Part shown: one piece after another, positions 45,379 through 56,372 of the stretch
Layout of the letters: every line of letters begins with the position of its first letter
Position numbering within the stretch: the first letter of the stretch is position 1
Assembly (NCBI RefSeq): GCF_014839805.1
Contig: NC_051118.1
Coordinates: 6,378,391 to 6,442,390, forward strand
Source: Manduca sexta
Taxonomy: Eukaryota > Arthropoda > Insecta > Lepidoptera > Sphingidae
Direction of reading: 5' to 3'
Length of the DNA: 64,000 nucleotides
The notes under the pieces: model-generated
The model's input: only the letters and a program-made list of their open reading frames with translations
What the model was told of the DNA's origin: nothing
Databases searched by the model: none
Program-made: the position numbers and the translations under genes

Positions 45379-46562
45379 GGAAACCTAACTAATAAATAAG
45401 TCATACTAATATTATCGAAATAACTGATTGCCATTAACATGAAGGAAAGTGACTACGCTATTTCTTTGCGAATTTTTTAGTATTTCACTCGTGCTGTCGG
45501 AACAAACATATACAAACTATATAAGCACCTTTACTATGTCTAAAAATACCAATATTTTGCTCACGAAAAGGATTTTACTGGTATTAAAGTATCTTAAAGT
45601 AAATTGCAATTACGTAGTCTAACGTCACCCCAGGCCGGGGGCGACGCTCCTGTGGACCAGTTTGCAGGTTACAGAGGTCAAGCGGCAATAGCAATGGAAA
45701 ATGCCACATAAAACCGCATTTGATCCGTTGAAAGCTACCGTTGTTACTGATATTGGCAATTGTTATATTGCAGTGCGGTTATTTTGAATTTGGAATGTGA
45801 ACAGTTTATAATTGGAATTATAGTATTTGCTTTTTAAATTTGGAATGATGATTACAAATAAATGTGAATAGTATAAAGCTGTAAAATATTAAATAGTATG
45901 ATAGATAATTGAAATAACAACAAACACTTACCGTTATTTTTTTAATTTTTGAAATTGGAATAAAAAATATTCACAATTGATATGCAACTGCTTTTTCTTC
46001 AGAGCCCATAAAAATCTCCTGCACTCGTTCTTATCCCCATTGCTTTAAGCGCAAAATTCCTATGACATAATTCTGCATATTCAACTGACTACTCACCATC
46101 ATTGACCTACTTGCTCATCTATACTTTACAATAAAGTTATGTTTCAAGGTGTCAAAAGGGAAGGACGTATGAAATAAAAGAAAAACGACTTAGTACCGTA
46201 ACTCCGACGCGTGGACGTTTCTAAATAAAGGGCTTAAATTACAAACTTCTAGGGATTTTAGATTTTATATCCAGTAAATATGCACTTTTTCAGCATAAAA
46301 TGCCTTAACGTTAATCCAGGATGCTTAAGGATTACTTTTGTTCCGAAGGTCATCCAAATTCGTTGAACAGTTTCTCTGTTAAGTTCTCTTTTAACCAACT
46401 TTAACATTCTTAATGTTAGGAATAAAAAAAAAATCGGGAAATCAAATAGGCACTAAACTAATGGAAATTACTACACATCGATTTTCTGTAGGACTGTTAC
46501 ATGATCAAGCCATCACAGCTTGCAAACATACAACCTAAACGAAACTCTACCACTTTGTAAAT
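45379..46562. other. No gene recognised
   Basis: Unique-looking patch near 45620-45740 (CpG, 'ccaggccgggggcgac'). The remainder is A+T-rich. Confidence 0.45.
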
Positions 46563-46847
46563 TAAGTTGTTTATACACACACACACACAACATCATGCAT
46601 TTATCTCCGAAGGGGTATGCAGAGGCGCAACCAAGGCACCCACTTTTCGCCAAGAGTGTTCCGTCCCATGATCTGATAGGGGGCGAGCCTATCGCCATAT
46701 CGGGCACAAATTCCAGACTCCGGGCTGATACTGAGCAGAAAAACCCAAATATCACTTTGCCCGACACAGGATTCGAACCCAGGACCTCAGAGCGCTGTCG
46801 TACAACTGCGCCACCGAGGCAGTCGTTGTTGTTATAAGTTGTTTATA
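46563..46847 (-). mobile_element. SINE-A full copy with 13-bp target duplication
   Basis: TAAGTTGTTTATA flanks the element at 46563-46575 and 46835-46847. Minus strand: tRNA-like head, box B GGGTTCGAATCC, full body and tail ('ccccttcggagataaatgc'), ending in a (TG)n run, seen as (AC)n at 46574-46590. Well preserved, hence fairly young. The ORFs on both strands are SINE sequence. Confidence 0.92.
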
Positions 46848-48015
46848 ATTTATAATAAACCGCAGTTCTCCCGCGATCGCTCCCACTTCAAGCCATCTGC
46901 GGTCTAGGTCCAAGCCATCAGTCATTCTCTCATTAGCTATCAATCGTGTGCGCGTCAGGTCAAGCCATCAACTCACCGTGTTGACGACTGTACTGTAACG
47001 GTGCTTACAATTATGTATATTCCTCTACCTTCGAATGGAAATGTTTGTGACTATTTTAAATATAGTACTTAAAATTATTTTATAAATAAAATGTATTCAA
47101 TGGCCAGAAAGAATTTTGGAAATAATAAAAATAAGTATTTCTTGTTGCAAAATTGAACCACCAATTTGAACTCTCCCATATAAAGTACAACTACCAACTA
47201 TTTTATTTTGAATTTTTACTACATGAATTTGAATAATAAAGAATTGATACCATAAACGAAGAATACTATATTTAATGTATGGTTGTAAAAAATCATAAAA
47301 TAAATGCAGAAAAAATCAGTGTTCCAATTTCAAAATATTTAATTCCATTCACCATTTTTACTGTTCCATATTTATATTTCGTAATTAACTTCAAAATCTA
47401 CAGTGGCCAGCATCAATAAATACACTATCTATGGTTGCCAATAAGACACAGTTCATAGCAACCGCGCAGCATCTCAAACTCCAAAACGACAATTTCGCCG
47501 CGCGCCACACAATGGCACATTGTTTGTTTTAGTCGGCACAGCTTGCAATTATCTCGCCACGTGCTCGGAAGCATTGTTTACCAATTGTTCTTATCTGGCA
47601 TCTGGCAAGTGGCATCTAGGAGCGTCCTTGAGATGGCAGTTTCCGATGTGACAGGCTTTCGCGGTGACTTGTGTTGACATTTTTGTGTCCTGTGGATTGC
47701 CGAGCTACAATATTATTATTAGATGAGTGTAACATGTAGAGTATAAAAAACTCATTTTTATTAATGAAACTAGGAGATTTTGTATAAAATTTCAGCTTAT
47801 TTCAAATTGTCTTACATAGGGCCTAATAAAATAATTATATTGCAATCGAATGGTGTCTCCAAAACAAAAACATAATTAATACACGAACAATTAAAATACA
47901 AATGAATAGTACAGTCTTAGCTGAGTTTAGTTTGTTCGTGTATGGTAAAATGGATTCAATTAAACAAGTAACTCTGGTTGAAATAAAAAAAGTAAATTAG
48001 AACAATTCTCTAAAA
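46848..48015. other. No gene recognised; CAAGCCATC repeats at 46889
   Basis: CAAGCCATC occurs at 46889, 46911 and 46961 in a short CpG-bearing stretch. 47455-47700 is a unique, CpG-bearing patch. No coding signature. Confidence 0.4.
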
Positions 48016-48340
48016 TTCGTGACGTCACAATTCCCATTGACCTTACCCCGCCACACGAGCGCGTCACGCCGCACCTAGCGTTACAAAAAACTCACAACTC
48101 GGAAACAGTGAGCACGGGAGTCGGCCATTCAAATCGCGGGTCCCACGATCAGCTGTGAACCGCATTTGGACCACAACTGACCTATATTCCGTCCTATGAC
48201 GTGGCCCGACAACAATAGGGCATTGTTCTTTTATATTTGCACGAGCATCAGGGGTTCCTCAAGGCGGTTCATTCACATCTAGCGTCTTTCATTTAAATTA
48301 GGGTTGCTAGCTTTGGGTTCCGCTACCATAGCGGGGAGCG
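48016..48340. promoter_or_regulatory. CpG-rich unique patch with CRE palindrome
   Basis: TGACGTCA, the full CREB/ATF palindrome, lies at 48020-48027. Sixteen bases on is 'ttgacctta', a nuclear-receptor half-site on the minus strand. CpG-rich sequence extends to about 48220. No repeat family is seen. A regulatory role is inferred from motifs alone. Confidence 0.3.
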
Positions 48341-50120
48341 GAAAGTGAAAGTCGTGTGTAAGTTTTGTCTTGAATTTACAATCGGGCTGGGACGTAGGGA
48401 ATAGTTTCATATAGGATATCTTATTGCGGTAGAAATAATTCCTTTAGCAAGAAACGAACCTGTATAATTCTTTGAACTTTGTACAAATAACGAATATTTC
48501 TTTTAAAAACATAAATTCCATGTCAATTAATACGTAATGAACATTTCATTACATTCCTTATCTTCGCTGTAATCAATAAACTGACAACCCTAATTTAAAA
48601 TAGGTTTGTTTGTTTTCGTCATTGTTCAGATCAGCTGTTTCCACTAGATTCGTATCTCGCCATTGATCGGTGAAAGAAGGTGTAACAATGAACTTAATGC
48701 ATTGTCTCGTTTTATTGTTGTTTGCCATAACGCGACCACTTTAAATTGTATTGTCTCTCGTTTGTAAACGTCGTAATCGTAGTGCAACATAATTGTCTAT
48801 TTAACCTTTTCAAATTTCGAACGCGACAAATTGTTACAGCGCTGTCACAGCTAATTGTTGACAGTTAGCGATGTTCTACCAACATCCAATTATTTTTACG
48901 CAAAACGGCACTTTTATCAATTTATATATCTGTTTATAAAGAACAAATTGCTTTCATTATAAGAAAATACAAATAACTGTTTTATAAAAATAGTTTCAAA
49001 TAAATTGAACTGTGGCAAAGGTTATTCGATTTTCGAAACACACATTAAAACTCCAATCAGTTGATAATTCAACGTTTTTAATAATTCTATTTTTAAATGC
49101 ACAGAGCTGTCATGCGCAGGCTCGCAATCCAAGGAGGTCGGGTTCCATCCATCCTACGGTGAACGGTAGTGAACAAAAAAATGGAGTAGATGATAAATAG
49201 TTGTAGTTAATCCGCTCTTATCGCCTTTTTGGCTGCGTCCCGTGCGGTCCGAAAATGAGAGATGGACCCGTTCGAATAGATAACACTTCTTGGTAAATGG
49301 CTTTCTAAAACTTAGAGACGGCGTGGATGCATTTTTTTAAATCCAATTTTGAAAAGTTTATAGGAAGAAAAAGTTAAGTTTAATTCGTTTAAAGTACATT
49401 ATAAAAAAATCTGCACAAAGTTCACTAAAAAGTTTTTATTGATTAGATTCTTTAGTTTATGGGTAAACTGTTTTTTTTATTTATATTACTTCAAAAAACA
49501 TTAAACATCGTTAATGTCTCAATATGTTTTTAATAACCTTTTTTCAGCATTGTTGAGTACTCTACACGCTTATCTAGTAACTTTATCTTTAATTTTTTTA
49601 CAACTCAAAAATACCAAATGTCAAACATTTTTCACGTCTAAAAGGCGTATCTTATTGTAACATTTTAATATAACATTCAAAGGGCAGTAATCTTAAACCG
49701 TTCTCTCGAAACATATAATTGTGTAAGTACTAAGCAACTGGAAAGTTTATCACAAATCAGCGGATTATTTGCTCGTGACTCATTAGTGTAATGTAATTGG
49801 TATTTCGTTAAACTTGAATTGTAAGACCTAAATAACTAACCGTAGATCCACTAGTTCTGGTTTCCATTTTGTAATATTGTTGGCATTTTATTGTATAAAA
49901 TGGTTAAATAAAAATATACAAAAAAATAAATTGCATCCTTATTTTTTTTTAGTTTATGAGCTATATGGCTTCTTACAACTAAGGTTTTTTTTTTAACCAA
50001 TTTAATAAATTAAAAATAAACAGGTAGAATAGTACTGGTATGATGAAAAACACTGGCAAGAAATAGTTTCCGTGACATTAAAAAAGAAAAATAAATTAAA
50101 AATCGAATTGATAGATATGC
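48341..50120. other. No gene recognised
   Basis: 49105-49160 includes a weak tRNA-like box B word ('gggttccatcc'), but no SINE body follows. The rest is A+T-rich. Confidence 0.45.
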
Positions 50121-50124
50121 GTTA

Positions 50125-50420
50125 CAGTCGACACGGATGCATATCGATTTCCGAACACGCCAAATTTTAAACTGACGTTCGATTTGTCAGTGTCGATAGC
50201 GTTGTATTAATAGTGGTATGTAATTATGAATGAATATTCGCGTGTCTACTCCACAGAAGTCGTGCGTCTGTCCGCGTCGGCTATGACAAATGTTAGTAAA
50301 TGTTGAGTTAACGCGAGCGAGCCGCGCCGATGGCTCGATATCGTCTAATTGTGTCGGTATGTGTGCTTTCTCGCGTGTTAAGGATGCCTGGATCTGTCGA
50401 TAGTTCATGATCATATTTCA
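50125..50420. promoter_or_regulatory. CpG-rich unique patch
   Basis: Markedly richer in CpG than its flanks, with 'acgcgagcgagccgcgccgatgg' (50313-50335) and ATCGAT/ATATCG words. No repeat family and no recognisable protein; the 75-codon minus ORF has no domain. May be an enhancer or promoter segment. Confidence 0.3.
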
Positions 50421-50749
50421 TAATAAATGAGAAATAAATGCTGGCAGGTGCAAATGATACGTTCTTTTTAGAATTTTAACGTTCATTTTTTAAAATACCG
50501 CGACACAAATTAATTCGAGTTTCGAACAAAGAGTCAATACTTAAATTGTTACCTGTTTAAAGACCTAAGTATAGCGTATTAGTTATACTTATGGTTAAGT
50601 ATATAAGTATATCTTATAAATTGTCTCATTTAAGTCAAGTATATTATATACCTACATAGCTTATGCATATATTTCGTTATAGAAACTTTTCAAAACTCAA
50701 ACAAAAATTTTCCCAAATTTCTGTCACGATTTTATTATCTAATTGTAAT

Positions 50750-50880
50750 GAAAGCTATCGATAATCGATAATGCAATCGTCCATCACTAGTATCGTTATT
50801 TGTCGACGGTATCGATGCCTCCCGTGCACGAATCAATCACTCGCTCGATACACAGCGCTCGGTACGACGTTTAATAAGAT
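50750..50880. promoter_or_regulatory. TATCGATA / ATCGAT cluster
   Basis: TATCGATA at 50756-50763 is followed within 75 bases by AATCGATA, two further 'tatcg' words and GTATCGATG. CpG-rich to about 50875. Resembles DREF/BEAF-type clusters in Drosophila; role not shown. Confidence 0.35.
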
Positions 50881-51149
50881 AAACACTATGCCTTATTAAC
50901 TATTTATTGTACATGCGCATAGTATACGTAGACTTGTGCAACTGCCTCAAATGAGGTGCAATGAGCTTGATTTTAGTATAGCGTCTTCTTTTCAATCGTT
51001 ATTTAAGTTTTGTCATATTTTTAATGTCGCTCCGTACATCCGCTTTTATTGGTGTTTACACATTTCTCAGGCTTTTAATTTTTTTTTTATTATTACCATA
51101 GGACTTGTTTGACACAGGAGCCGATACCAAAATAGATTACCTACATTGC

Positions 51150-51312
51150 AATGGCGAAGGGATTTTTTTTTTTAAAAGTAACCCGACGCAAAAATGTATG
51201 TTAACATATCGCGGCCGATTTAACAGAAAACAAAAACTAAGACAAACGTAAATAAACCTAAAGGGGAAGCCGGTAGGAATCGGCTTTGAAATTGTATGGA
51301 TGCCTAGCCACT
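51150..51312 (+). mobile_element. MITE-1 copy
   Basis: Left end 'aatggcgaaggg', right end 'gcctagccact'. The internal 'aaaagtaacccgacgc' and 'ggggaagccggtaggaatcgg' landmarks are present. Confidence 0.85.
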
Positions 51313-51394
51313 AACATTTACACCTAAAGGCTTATAACACGCCCAGTATAGTAACTTAATTTTAAGGCGTAGGATACACTTTTATAATAATAAT

Positions 51395-51475
51395 AATATA
51401 ATAATATCAGCCCTGTATGATATACCTGCCAACTGCTGAGCACGGGCCTCCTCTACTACTGAGAGAGAGTACACT
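51395..51475 (-). mobile_element. SINE-B tail fragment
   Basis: 'aatatcagccctgtatgatata' and 'gctgagcacgggcctcctctactactgagag': the 3' end of SINE-B in minus orientation. The rest is missing. Confidence 0.8.
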
Positions 51476-52086
51476 TTTATACTTTTTTAAATTTATATAG
51501 TGTAGTGTATATTATATCGATGTCAAAACCGTTAAGACGTAGCATGTACGCGATTTTTTTTTTATTTCTCTACACAGGCCATTTATAATTTGTATGTCTA
51601 CCTTTGATTCATTTTCTTTGAACCTTAGTTAGGTAGCCTTAAAGTAGGTAGTCGGTTGTATTAAATGTGAATATAAATCCAACGAATCATATTTTCTGAC
51701 GATATACTCAATTCCAGGAAAACACCGATATATCGGTATGAAAAGTTTTCTTACTTGGCCGTAAAAGTTCGTACAAATTATTATATTCAAAGGCACTTTA
51801 TATTAATTTACATTGATTTATCAAAGAAGGTAATAATAAAATAACAAATATTTTTTCTTATTTAAACATCTAGGATGAGAAATCATTGCTATCAGTACCA
51901 ACAGATATTTAATTCGACCGATTCAGCCAGCCTAGATTGGGGACCGCTATTTTTTAAGTAGGCCATGGCATTATTGGAATTCTTAACTCAGATATGCCAA
52001 TTATAGTCAAATTCTTAACGTTATTAATATTATATTATATTATTATATCTGTGGTTTTATTTTGTTGCAACAAAGTTATTTTATTA
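51476..52086. other. No gene recognised
   Basis: A+T-rich. Nothing identified. Confidence 0.5.
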
Positions 52087-52303
52087 TCCTACTAATATTA
52101 TAAATGCGAAAGTTTGTTAGGATGAATGTATGTTTGTTCCTCTTTCAGTTTCAGTTTCACTTTACAGCAATATTGTTTATACATCAAAATAACCATTAGG
52201 CTACAATTAATAATGATTTGGTCATAATACAACACATAAGTAAGACGGAAAAAAATATCCTGGAAAACGCCTTCACGCGGGCGAAGCCGCGAGCAAAAGC
52301 TAG
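52087..52303 (+). mobile_element. Helitron-like element with HEL-1 3' end, complete
   Basis: Starts A|TCCTACTAATATTATAAATG and ends with the perfect hairpin CGCGGGCGAAGCCGCG (52276-52291), then 'agcaaaag' and CTAG|T (52300-52303). The 5' end belongs to a different variant from that at 38311, while the 3' end is the same, a normal pattern among related Helitrons. No coding capacity. Confidence 0.92.
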
Positions 52304-52589
52304 TTTTATAATTGTAAATAAATTATTGTAAAACATTTCTCAAATTGGCGTAATTGCGGTTCATAATGATCCAATACATTATTACGTCACATATATAGGT
52401 GGTACATTTGTCGTCACGGAGATGGCAGAGTAGAATACGTCCACAGTAACTAAACATGACTCAGAATTCAGTAGGCATTGAGTATATACTTAAATAACTG
52501 GAAAATTAAATTACAATGAATCACGCTGAGAGAGAGTCTTGTAATTATTATAGAAGTTTATTTATTTTGCTGGTGGTAGGATATAGTTT
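52304..52589. other. No gene recognised
   Basis: Nothing identified. Confidence 0.4.
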
Positions 52590-52765
52590 ATATCCGCCCG
52601 CATAGCGACCATTGTACACAAGGTGGTAAAACCCGACATAGTGACGCATGTAAGTCTGTCGCGTTTCGAAATCAGCCTGTGTATATCCCGTTGCTACAGG
52701 CCGGCATAATTGTGTCAACTGTTCGGAGGTAATCAACTCTCGTAAATCAAAAAAATCATAAACTA
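52590..52765 (+). repeat. REP-C copy
   Basis: 'gtcgcgtttcgaaatcagcctgtgtatatcc', 'acaggccggcataattgtg' and 'gaggtaatcaactctcgtaaa' match the copies at 15600 and 38822. The central palindrome is degraded. The 73-codon minus ORF is repeat sequence. Confidence 0.75.
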
Positions 52766-53613
52766 ACAACTCGCCCGGGCCTCACGGATAGCAGATCATA
52801 TATCCCTAAAAAATTTAGGGAACTATGACCTAGTTTAACAAATAGGCTACTTTTTATCCCGCTATTTTCTACCCATAGGAAATAACGTATTTTTTATAAT
52901 CTGATTTCTTAAAGCGATGCCGCTATCGCACTATTTTTGGCACTTTCGTATCAAGAAAGGCCTTTCAGACCGGCAAAACCGTGGAAAAAACCCAATACTA
53001 CATACTTATAGCCGTAAAATATAATTTTACTTCATCTGTAACATTTCCTTCAACAAACGAGTACCATCTTTCAACCACAAAGATCCGTCTAATTTCATGC
53101 CCACCTGACAATGACTTGACGTTTCTGCCGACCCCCTCGACGGCCCAGTATTAATAACCAACGAGATGACCAACAATATTACAGTATTAACCTTTTTGTT
53201 GCCTTTTGTTATGGTAATAACTGGATGATGTTTTAACTATAAAGTCTCAAATTGATATTTATTTTGAGAATAGATTTTTTATAATAAATCATTTAGGCGA
53301 CACACCATGGGCATTAGTTGAAGGAGGAAAAGCGAGGAGGTGCAAATCAGAAGTGTCGTATACGTAGTTAAATTCAACACAAGTACTTTCATTAAGAAGT
53401 ATGTAAGTTGTATTGAATTCAGAGGGGCAACTTCCCCTGCCGCCTCTAGTTCAATAAGCATGACTACTTCATATAATCACTTCGCAAACAACCGAACTTT
53501 TAATTTCAAAGTATTACGTGACATTTTATTCATATATTTTACACTCGACACACCGTACTTAATTTACAATAATCATTTGACTTCGTTACATTTATACAAA
53601 TTGAATTATTTTT
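52766..53613. other. No gene recognised
   Basis: 52780-52880 has the texture of a decayed HEL-1 body but no terminus. The opposite-strand ORFs at 53279-53615 have no domain. Confidence 0.4.
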
Positions 53614-53650
53614 AACCGACTACAAAAAAGGAAGGGTCATCAATTCAACT
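53614..53650 (+). repeat. A-rich 'accgac...aaaaaagg' dispersed repeat
   Basis: 'aaccgactacaaaaaaggaag' is nearly identical to 43085-43105 and similar to 40583-40625. A short, common lepidopteran repeat tail. Confidence 0.6.
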
Positions 53651-53864
53651 TTTTTTTTTAAATATTATATTTGACATTGCACTACGCACGTCACTGAGAC
53701 ATTATATATTGTATCTAAAAACTCATTAATCTCTGGCTATAATGTCCTTTAAACCGTAAAAGTACATGCATACTGCTTGGAAGAAATAGACAATGCCGAA
53801 CCAATACAACCGAATAGTCGCATGAAACAACCAAGTGAATGAATCCCTCCTAGCCGAATTTAGT

Positions 53865-53972
53865 CCACGGCGGCCAATCTCAACGGAGATCAGCCAGGTA
53901 CGCAGGAGATATAGTGCACAATTATGTACAATGCACACTCTCATAGTTTGATGAGACGAGAACCAAGTACTA
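53865..53972 (+). repeat. REP-E fragment
   Basis: 'gagatatagtgcacaattatgta' and 'gcacactctcatagtttgatgagacg' match 36110-36190 in the same orientation. It breaks off about a dozen bases before MITE-3. Confidence 0.65.
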
Positions 53973-53983
53973 AAACTAACGCC

Positions 53984-54268
53984 TGTATTCATAAACGTTA
54001 TCTATCTAAGGACGGAGCATTGCTGTGATAATAAGTCTGATGCTCAGCTTTGTTTATCTGACAGCTTGCTATTTGTTCAGCTTTGTTTATCTGACAGCCA
54101 ACTAGATTAAAGTTGTATCTCAATATTAGCCAATCATAACAGCCCTATAGCCAATCACAGCGACCCTATGTTTACGTACTGCGAAGGCTGCCATGCCGTC
54201 AGCACTGAGAAACAGACTTGTTATCACAGCAATGCTCCGTCCTTAAATATATAACGTTTAAGAATACG
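53984..54268. mobile_element. MITE-3 with about 55-bp terminal inverted repeats
   Basis: Both ends carry 'gtattc.taaacgttat' then GGACGGAGCATTGCTGTGAT and 'aagtctg', in opposite orientation, with only a few mismatches. The centre holds two near-identical 'cagctttgtttatctgacagc' units (54048 and 54080) and two 'agccaatca' units. No coding capacity. A target duplication was not identified; the superfamily is unknown. Confidence 0.9.
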
Positions 54269-54324
54269 TTGTAAATATGCGTCGCGAAAATGTGATTAAT
54301 ATTCGAGTGTAGACTAGGAGCACA

Positions 54325-54370
54325 AAGGGAAGCGTCGGTTGCGGTCGCGTGACGCAAGTTCGAATCCCGA
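54325..54370 (+). repeat. tRNA-like SINE head fragment
   Basis: A clean box B (GTTCGAATCCC, 54358-54368) is preceded by 'gcggtcgcgtgacgcaa', as in a tRNA-derived SINE head. The body that follows matches neither SINE-A nor SINE-B. Possibly a third SINE family; not a working tRNA gene. Confidence 0.4.
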
Positions 54371-54512
54371 TCATGAATCATGAATACCTATATCGAATGC
54401 GACATGTCCTTGTGTAGACATATCACTGGCTCGCCATTACAAAGTTCTTGTTATATTTGATGTGCAAATTGGATTATATTGTTGTAAGGCTAATTGACTA
54501 AGTGCGTAGTTA

Positions 54513-54840
54513 ATAGCGGCGATAGCCTAGTTGGGTGTGGAACGCACTGCCAAGACGAATGTCCGCAGGTTCAAATCCCAAGGGCACACACCTCTGACTT
54601 TTCTAAAATCATGTGTGTATTCTTTGCGAATTTATCATTCGCTTTAACGGTGAAGGAAAACATCGTGAGGAAACCTGCACATCTGAGAAGTTCTCTATAG
54701 GAATTTCGAAGGTGTGTGAAGTCTACCAATCCGCACTAGGCCAGCGTGGTGGACTAAGGCCTAACCCTCTCAGTAGTAGAGGAGGCCCGTGCTCAGCAGT
54801 GGGCAAGTATATAATATAGGGCTGATATTATAATATTATT
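54513..54840 (+). mobile_element. SINE-B reference copy, full length
   Basis: tRNA-like head with box A TAGCCTAGTTGGG (54523-54535) and box B GGTTCAAATCCC (54568-54579). The body has 'acggtgaaggaaaacatcgtgagg', 'gaagtctaccaatccgcactagg', 'ctctcagtagtagaggaggcc' and 'gctcagcagtgggca', and the tail is A+T-rich after 'gggctgatatta'. Two ORFs of 68 codons overlap it and are not genes. Confidence 0.92.
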
Positions 54841-55074
54841 ATAGGGGGGCACGAATTACGTATCAAATAGCGGAACCTCGCCCCCCCCCCTCACCCTTTG
54901 CAAAACACAATTTTTAAACTTACGCGAATCACGCAAACCCATATGAGAACCATAGGGAAAAAAATATTATAGCAGCCTTTTGTTTATTTTATGTCCAATG
55001 TCTTTTTAATTAAATCGTCTAAGATCTTTGCTTCTGTATGGCTCTAGCTTCAACAGTCTCAAAAAATTATTACT
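54841..55074. other. G/C homopolymer-bearing dispersed sequence
   Basis: 'aggggggcacgaattacgtatc' and an 11-base C run (54881-54891) lie in a stretch that resembles other lepidopteran dispersed sequence. No element boundaries identified. Confidence 0.4.
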
Positions 55075-55529
55075 ATCGGCGAAGGGTCCATATACCCCGA
55101 TTCCTGTCGGCTTCCCTTTCGTAACTTATGTAGAACTAGCGACCCGCCCCGGCTTCGCACGGGTGCAATGCTGATACTAAATACACTACAGAAAAACTGT
55201 GAACGTTGTATATAAAAACATAGCGGCCCGCTCTGGCTTCGCACGGGTATAACATAACAAAATAACAGCATTTCTCCACTATTTAATGGATGTTATTATA
55301 CATATAAACCTTCCTCTTGAATCACTCTATCTATTAAATAAACCGCATCAAAATCCGTTGCGTAGTTTTAAAGATTTAAGCACACATAGGGACAGAGAAG
55401 GCGACTTTGTTTTATACTATGTAGTGATGTAATCATCATTAAAGCGATTTGCAGACCGCATTTATGCATATTAGTACTACTTTTATATTGTGTCGGGTTC
55501 TCTTTTGGAAAATGTCACCCTTCGCCACT
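55075..55529 (-). mobile_element. MITE-1 split by a Helitron insertion
   Basis: The left part (55075-55135) starts 'atcggcgaagggtcc' with 'ccgattcctgtcggcttcccttt'. The right part (55428-55529) holds 'tgtgtcgggttctctttt', 'ggaaaatgtca' and the end CCCTTCGCCACT. Rejoined, the two parts are one MITE-1 of about 160 bp, like the copy at 21047. Confidence 0.9.
55136..55427 (-). mobile_element. HEL-1-type Helitron nested in MITE-1, with doubled 3' terminus
   Basis: Minus strand: 5' A|TCACTACATAGTATAAAAC at 55427, and 3' CTAG (55139-55136) followed by T. The terminal segment, read on the plus strand as 'gacccgccccggcttcgcacgggt', occurs twice: at the true end (55141-55164) and again at 55207-55232 ('ggcccgctctggcttcgcacgggt'). 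The copy therefore carries two 3' termini in tandem. Confidence 0.88.
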
Positions 55530-55799
55530 AATTACTAAACATAATATCAAAAACTTCTCAATTAAAATAAACTACTGATTGTTTAGTTTATCTCAACAAT
55601 GATTTCGTAAGAATATTAAAGTGCAAATGTAAAAGGGAATGTATATTCGATTCTGGTTTATATAATCGAACGTGGCGTATGAGAGATTGCTCGGAGGCTA
55701 TAGCGGTGGAAAAATCGTTAAGGCAAGACCGTAACCGCAAACTCGAGCCAATGTGCGTACCGACAGCAAAATAATATTCGTAGCATAGAGGTGAATGTA
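55530..55799. other. No gene recognised
   Basis: Nothing identified. Confidence 0.4.
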
Positions 55800-55940
55800 T
55801 ACTGTTAAACTTTGCAGCCTTCATGGTCCTCCCCGTGACCATGAAGGCTGCAATGTCTCGAAAACGTCGGGAGAAAAGTAAAATATTAAAACCGCGATAA
55901 AATTCGTAAAATAGTTTAATTTAAATAGTTTTTACGTTAT
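55800..55940 (+). mobile_element. MITE-2 centre and right arm
   Basis: 'gcagccttcatggt' and 'accatgaaggctgc' face each other across a short centre (55815-55850), a 14-bp perfect inverted pair. They are followed by 'tcgggagaaaagtaaaatatt', 'aaaaccgcgataaaat' and 'aaaatagtttaattt'. The left outer arm is missing. Confidence 0.85.
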
Positions 55941-56084
55941 ATATAATAATAATGTGTATAAACCCCAACTAGAGTAATGTATCTTAAAGGGGCCTCTACG
56001 TGTTGGATCCATGTCCCCACGCAAGCCTTCCAAAAGGACCGGCCTTTATGCCGTGATTTCCCGCAGGAAAGATACAACATAGTA
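55941..56084. other. Unassigned sequence
   Basis: 'ggggcctctacgtgttggatcc' and following look repeat-like but I cannot place them. Confidence 0.3.
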
Positions 56085-56372
56085 ATCATCATCAGCCGAG
56101 AGCCTACTACTGAAAGGGATTAGGCCTTGGCCCACTACGCTGGACACACTTCACATACCCTCAAAATCCTTATAGTAACCTAAAGAAATTTCTCAGATTT
56201 CCTTGCGATGTTTTCCTTCACCGTTAAAGCAAGCGATGATATACAGAGAATTCCCACATAACTAAGATAGATTCTAAGTAACGCAGTATTACTTTTTCCG
56301 TCACGGGGATCGAACCCGAGACTTCAGCACGCAGTCGTACCATAATACAACTGCCACCGAAGCAGCCATATA
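56085..56372 (-). mobile_element. Chimeric SINE: SINE-A type head on SINE-B body
   Basis: Minus strand, 5' to 3': 'ggctgcttcggtggcagttgtattatggtac' with box B GGGTTCGATCCC, as in SINE-A. Then, instead of the SINE-A body, it has the SINE-B body: 'gctttaacggtgaaggaaaacatcgcaagg', 'gaaatctgagaaatttc', 'ggcctaatccctttcagtag' and 'ggctgatgatg'. Either a recombinant element or a distinct SINE family sharing the SINE-B 3' part. Confidence 0.8.

Noticed and set aside
54325..54370. Independent tRNA gene
   Set aside because: Only box B is clean; the 5' half does not form a cloverleaf by eye. More likely a SINE head remnant.
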